This document shows, piece after piece, positions 5,136-6,568 of a stretch of DNA of 6,568 nt (within the stretch, counting starts at the first letter, position 1; every line of letters starts with the position of its first letter). Origin of the DNA: an uncultured bacterium (GTDB taxonomy: Bacteria; Bacillota; Clostridia; Christensenellales; Pumilibacteraceae); the NCBI GenBank assembly GCA_949747725.1, contig CATKFJ010000306.1:1-6568 (forward strand), in the 5' to 3' direction. Made by a program: the position numbers and the translations under genes. The notes under the pieces were generated by a model that did no database searches, had not been told where the DNA came from, and saw only the letters and a list, made by a program, of their open reading frames with translations.

Positions 5136-6568
5136 CGTTTCTTTCTTCCGATTTTCAATATAAAATGTGTTATCGCGGTTATTGATATTATCAAACCGAC
5201 ACCGCCGAGCAGTACACCGTAAAACACCGTCGTGTCAAACAAATACAGTCTTGCCGCTTGATAGAATACCAACGACGCCGAATACGCCACCGCCGTTTGG
5301 ACTGCAACAGACATTACCGCGCTCTTAGTTCCGGCTTCCGAACGCACCGCCGAAACAGTAGCTACGCACGGAACGTACAAGCAAGTAAATATCATAAACG
5401 ATACCGCCGCGATCACCGATCCGCCGAGCACCGTTTCCCAACCGCCGAGCGACGCTATTACCGACACGACCGTTTCCTTGGCGGCAATTCCCGATATCAA
5501 CGCGGCTACCGCCTGCCAAGTACCGAATCCGAGCGGAGCAAACACGGGCGCGATAAACCCGGCAAAACTGCTCATAAGACTGCTGTCGACGCTGCCGCAG
5601 AATCCGTCGGTGACCGAAAAGTTGCACAACACCCAAAATATTATGCTTACCGTAAGTACTACCGATCCGATCCGCCCGACGAACGAGATCGCATTGTGCC
5701 ATACGACCGACGCGACGCGTCGCGCTTTCGGTATCCTGTAAGGCGGCATTTCCATTATGATCGGCGCGGGCATCTTCGTTTTTTTATTTTGCATCAAAGT
5801 CATTACTTTCAGCACCGCAAGCGCGGCTACGCAACCTATTACATACATTGCCGCAACTACAAAGCCGGAAAGTTCGAAGTACGCCGCTATAGCGGCAAAC
5901 ACTGCAAGCCGAGCGCTGCACGGACAAAACGGAGTTATGAATGCCGCCCGTTTTCTCTCGCTCTCGCTTGCAATTCCGCGAGTGGATAATACCGCCGTCG
6001 CAGAACAGCCGAGTCCGAGAACGACCGAAAACGCGGCTCTGCCGCTAAGCCCGAAACGTTTGAAAAAACCATCCGTAACAAACGCGACTCGGCTCATATA
6101 ACCGCTGTCCTGCAACAATGCGGTAAGCAGAAACAAAATGACTACTTGCGGCAAAAACGCAAGCACCGAACCGGCTCCGGCGATAATGCCGTCGCACAGC
6201 AACGATATTATCCAATCGGGAATGTCCGCATTCATTATCGGCACCGAAAGCTTTTGCATCAATCGTCCCAACAGGTCGGAAAGCGGTTTCGCCGCCTCGA
6301 AGGTTAAAACGAATACGGCAGTCATTACTATAAAAAATATGGGCAGCGCAAGCTTGCCGAGCGCCAATCTGTCTATTTTCAAAGTTCGATCATTTGAATT
6401 ACCGCCGACGGATATTCCTTTAAGCGTTTTGTCGATGTAGGCGTATCTTAATACCGCCGGTTTATCGACGTCGCGCTTATCGACATGCGTTATACCCGTA
6501 TTCAAACGCAATATTATATCCGAGTCGTTCTCCATTACTTTTATCGCTGCAAACTTTCGCGACAATCC
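5108..6568 (-). CDS. feoB: Ferrous iron transporter FeoB, membrane domain (N-terminus beyond the right edge)
   Basis: FeoB imports Fe(II) across the cytoplasmic membrane, coupled to an N-terminal GTPase domain. That domain lies outside the window. The visible 486 codons run in frame from the right edge. They begin in the helical spacer (SRKFAAIKVMEND, canonical RxxALKLLEGD; then LRYAYIDKTLKG at 39-50, counting from the serine-preceding codon as 1). The first gate repeat includes DGIIAGAGSVLAFLPQVVILFL (125-146), LLQDSGYMSRVAFVTD (150-165), GLGCSATAVLSTR (184-196) and TPFCPCSARLAVF (211-223). The second includes PLGFGTWQAVAALISGIAAKETVVS (344-368) and LYVPCVATVSAVRSEAG (396-412). The first gate is atypical: GCSATA replaces the usual GCNVPA, while the CSARL element is kept and gains an extra cysteine (PFCPC). 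The TTG at 6563-6565 is only an internal codon, not a start. The stop at 5108-5110 overlaps the downstream pseudouridine synthase gene. Confidence 0.95.
   Translation of the reverse strand, partial: GLSRKFAAIKVMENDSDIILRLNTGITHVDKRDVDKPAVLRYAYIDKTLKGISVGGNSNDRTLKIDRLALGKLALPIFFIVMTAVFVLTFEAAKPLSDLLGRLMQKLSVPIMNADIPDWIISLLCDGIIAGAGSVLAFLPQVVILFLLTALLQDSGYMSRVAFVTDGFFKRFGLSGRAAFSVVLGLGCSATAVLSTRGIASESERKRAAFITPFCPCSARLAVFAAIAAYFELSGFVVAAMYVIGCVAALAVLKVMTLMQNKKTKMPAPIIMEMPPYRIPKARRVASVVWHNAISFVGRIGSVVLTVSIIFWVLCNFSVTDGFCGSVDSSLMSSFAGFIAPVFAPLGFGTWQAVAALISGIAAKETVVSVIASLGGWETVLGGSVIAAVSFMIFTCLYVPCVATVSAVRSEAGTKSAVMSVAVQTAVAYSASLVFYQAARLYLFDTTVFYGVLLGGVGLIISITAITHFILKIGRKKRWEKSLNLQ

Noticed and set aside
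4677..5989. Long plus-strand open frames opposite the pseudouridine synthase and feoB (4677-5222, 5258-5989)
   Set aside because: They are antisense to clear genes and have the Arg/His/Tyr-rich composition of shadows. No promoter or ribosome site was seen.
6563..6565. TTG as the start of a separate short FeoB-like gene
   Set aside because: The frame is open to the window edge and the sequence begins in the middle of the FeoB spacer region, so this is an internal codon of a truncated view.
1..6568. tRNA or rRNA genes, CRISPR array, transposase, phage or attachment site
   Set aside because: None is visible. The coding sequences leave only short gaps, and no repeat array or mobile-element protein was found.

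Overview
All six genes I can support lie on the minus strand, so transcription runs from right to left, and they fill almost the whole window. The protein families are FeoB, an RluA-type pseudouridine synthase, DUF975, a cyclophilin-like protein, DUF1614 and Der. Together with moderate GC, short intergenic gaps and a TTG start, they suggest a Gram-positive bacterium of the Firmicutes, most likely an uncultured clostridial lineage. The assignment rests on protein families I recognise, above all DUF1614 next to der and DUF975. It is an inference, not a measured taxonomic placement.

Layout in the direction of transcription. The right end (5108-6568) holds the C-terminal two thirds of the ferrous-iron transporter FeoB; its GTPase domain lies beyond the window. 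Its last codons overlap the start of an RluA/RluD-type pseudouridine synthase (4287-5135). A 76-bp gap follows, with a well-formed promoter (TTGACA-17-TAAACT). That promoter drives a DUF975 membrane protein with an unusually long hydrophilic tail (2669-4210). Six bases after its stop, a TTG-initiated, membrane-anchored protein begins (1661-2662), whose outer domain reads as a degenerate cyclophilin without the catalytic arginine. A rho-independent terminator (1622-1650) closes this two-gene unit. Then come a DUF1614 polytopic membrane protein (912-1580) and, after a 91-bp gap with a near-consensus promoter, the tandem GTPase Der (820 down to the left edge, cut off in its second GTPase domain).

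The most unusual pattern is in the non-coding DNA. The three genes that begin after an intergenic gap (der, DUF1614, DUF975) each have a -10-like hexamer exactly 8 bases before the ATG. Each also has an in-frame stop just upstream and no Shine-Dalgarno sequence. If these are the true promoters, the mRNAs start about two bases before the initiation codon and would be essentially leaderless.

The most interesting proteins are the DUF975/cyclophilin-like pair. They form a self-contained transcription unit encoding two membrane proteins, one with a disordered acidic tail and the other with an apparently inactivated proline-isomerase fold. Their function is unknown. FeoB (iron uptake), the pseudouridine synthase and Der (rRNA maturation or ribosome assembly) are ordinary housekeeping functions.
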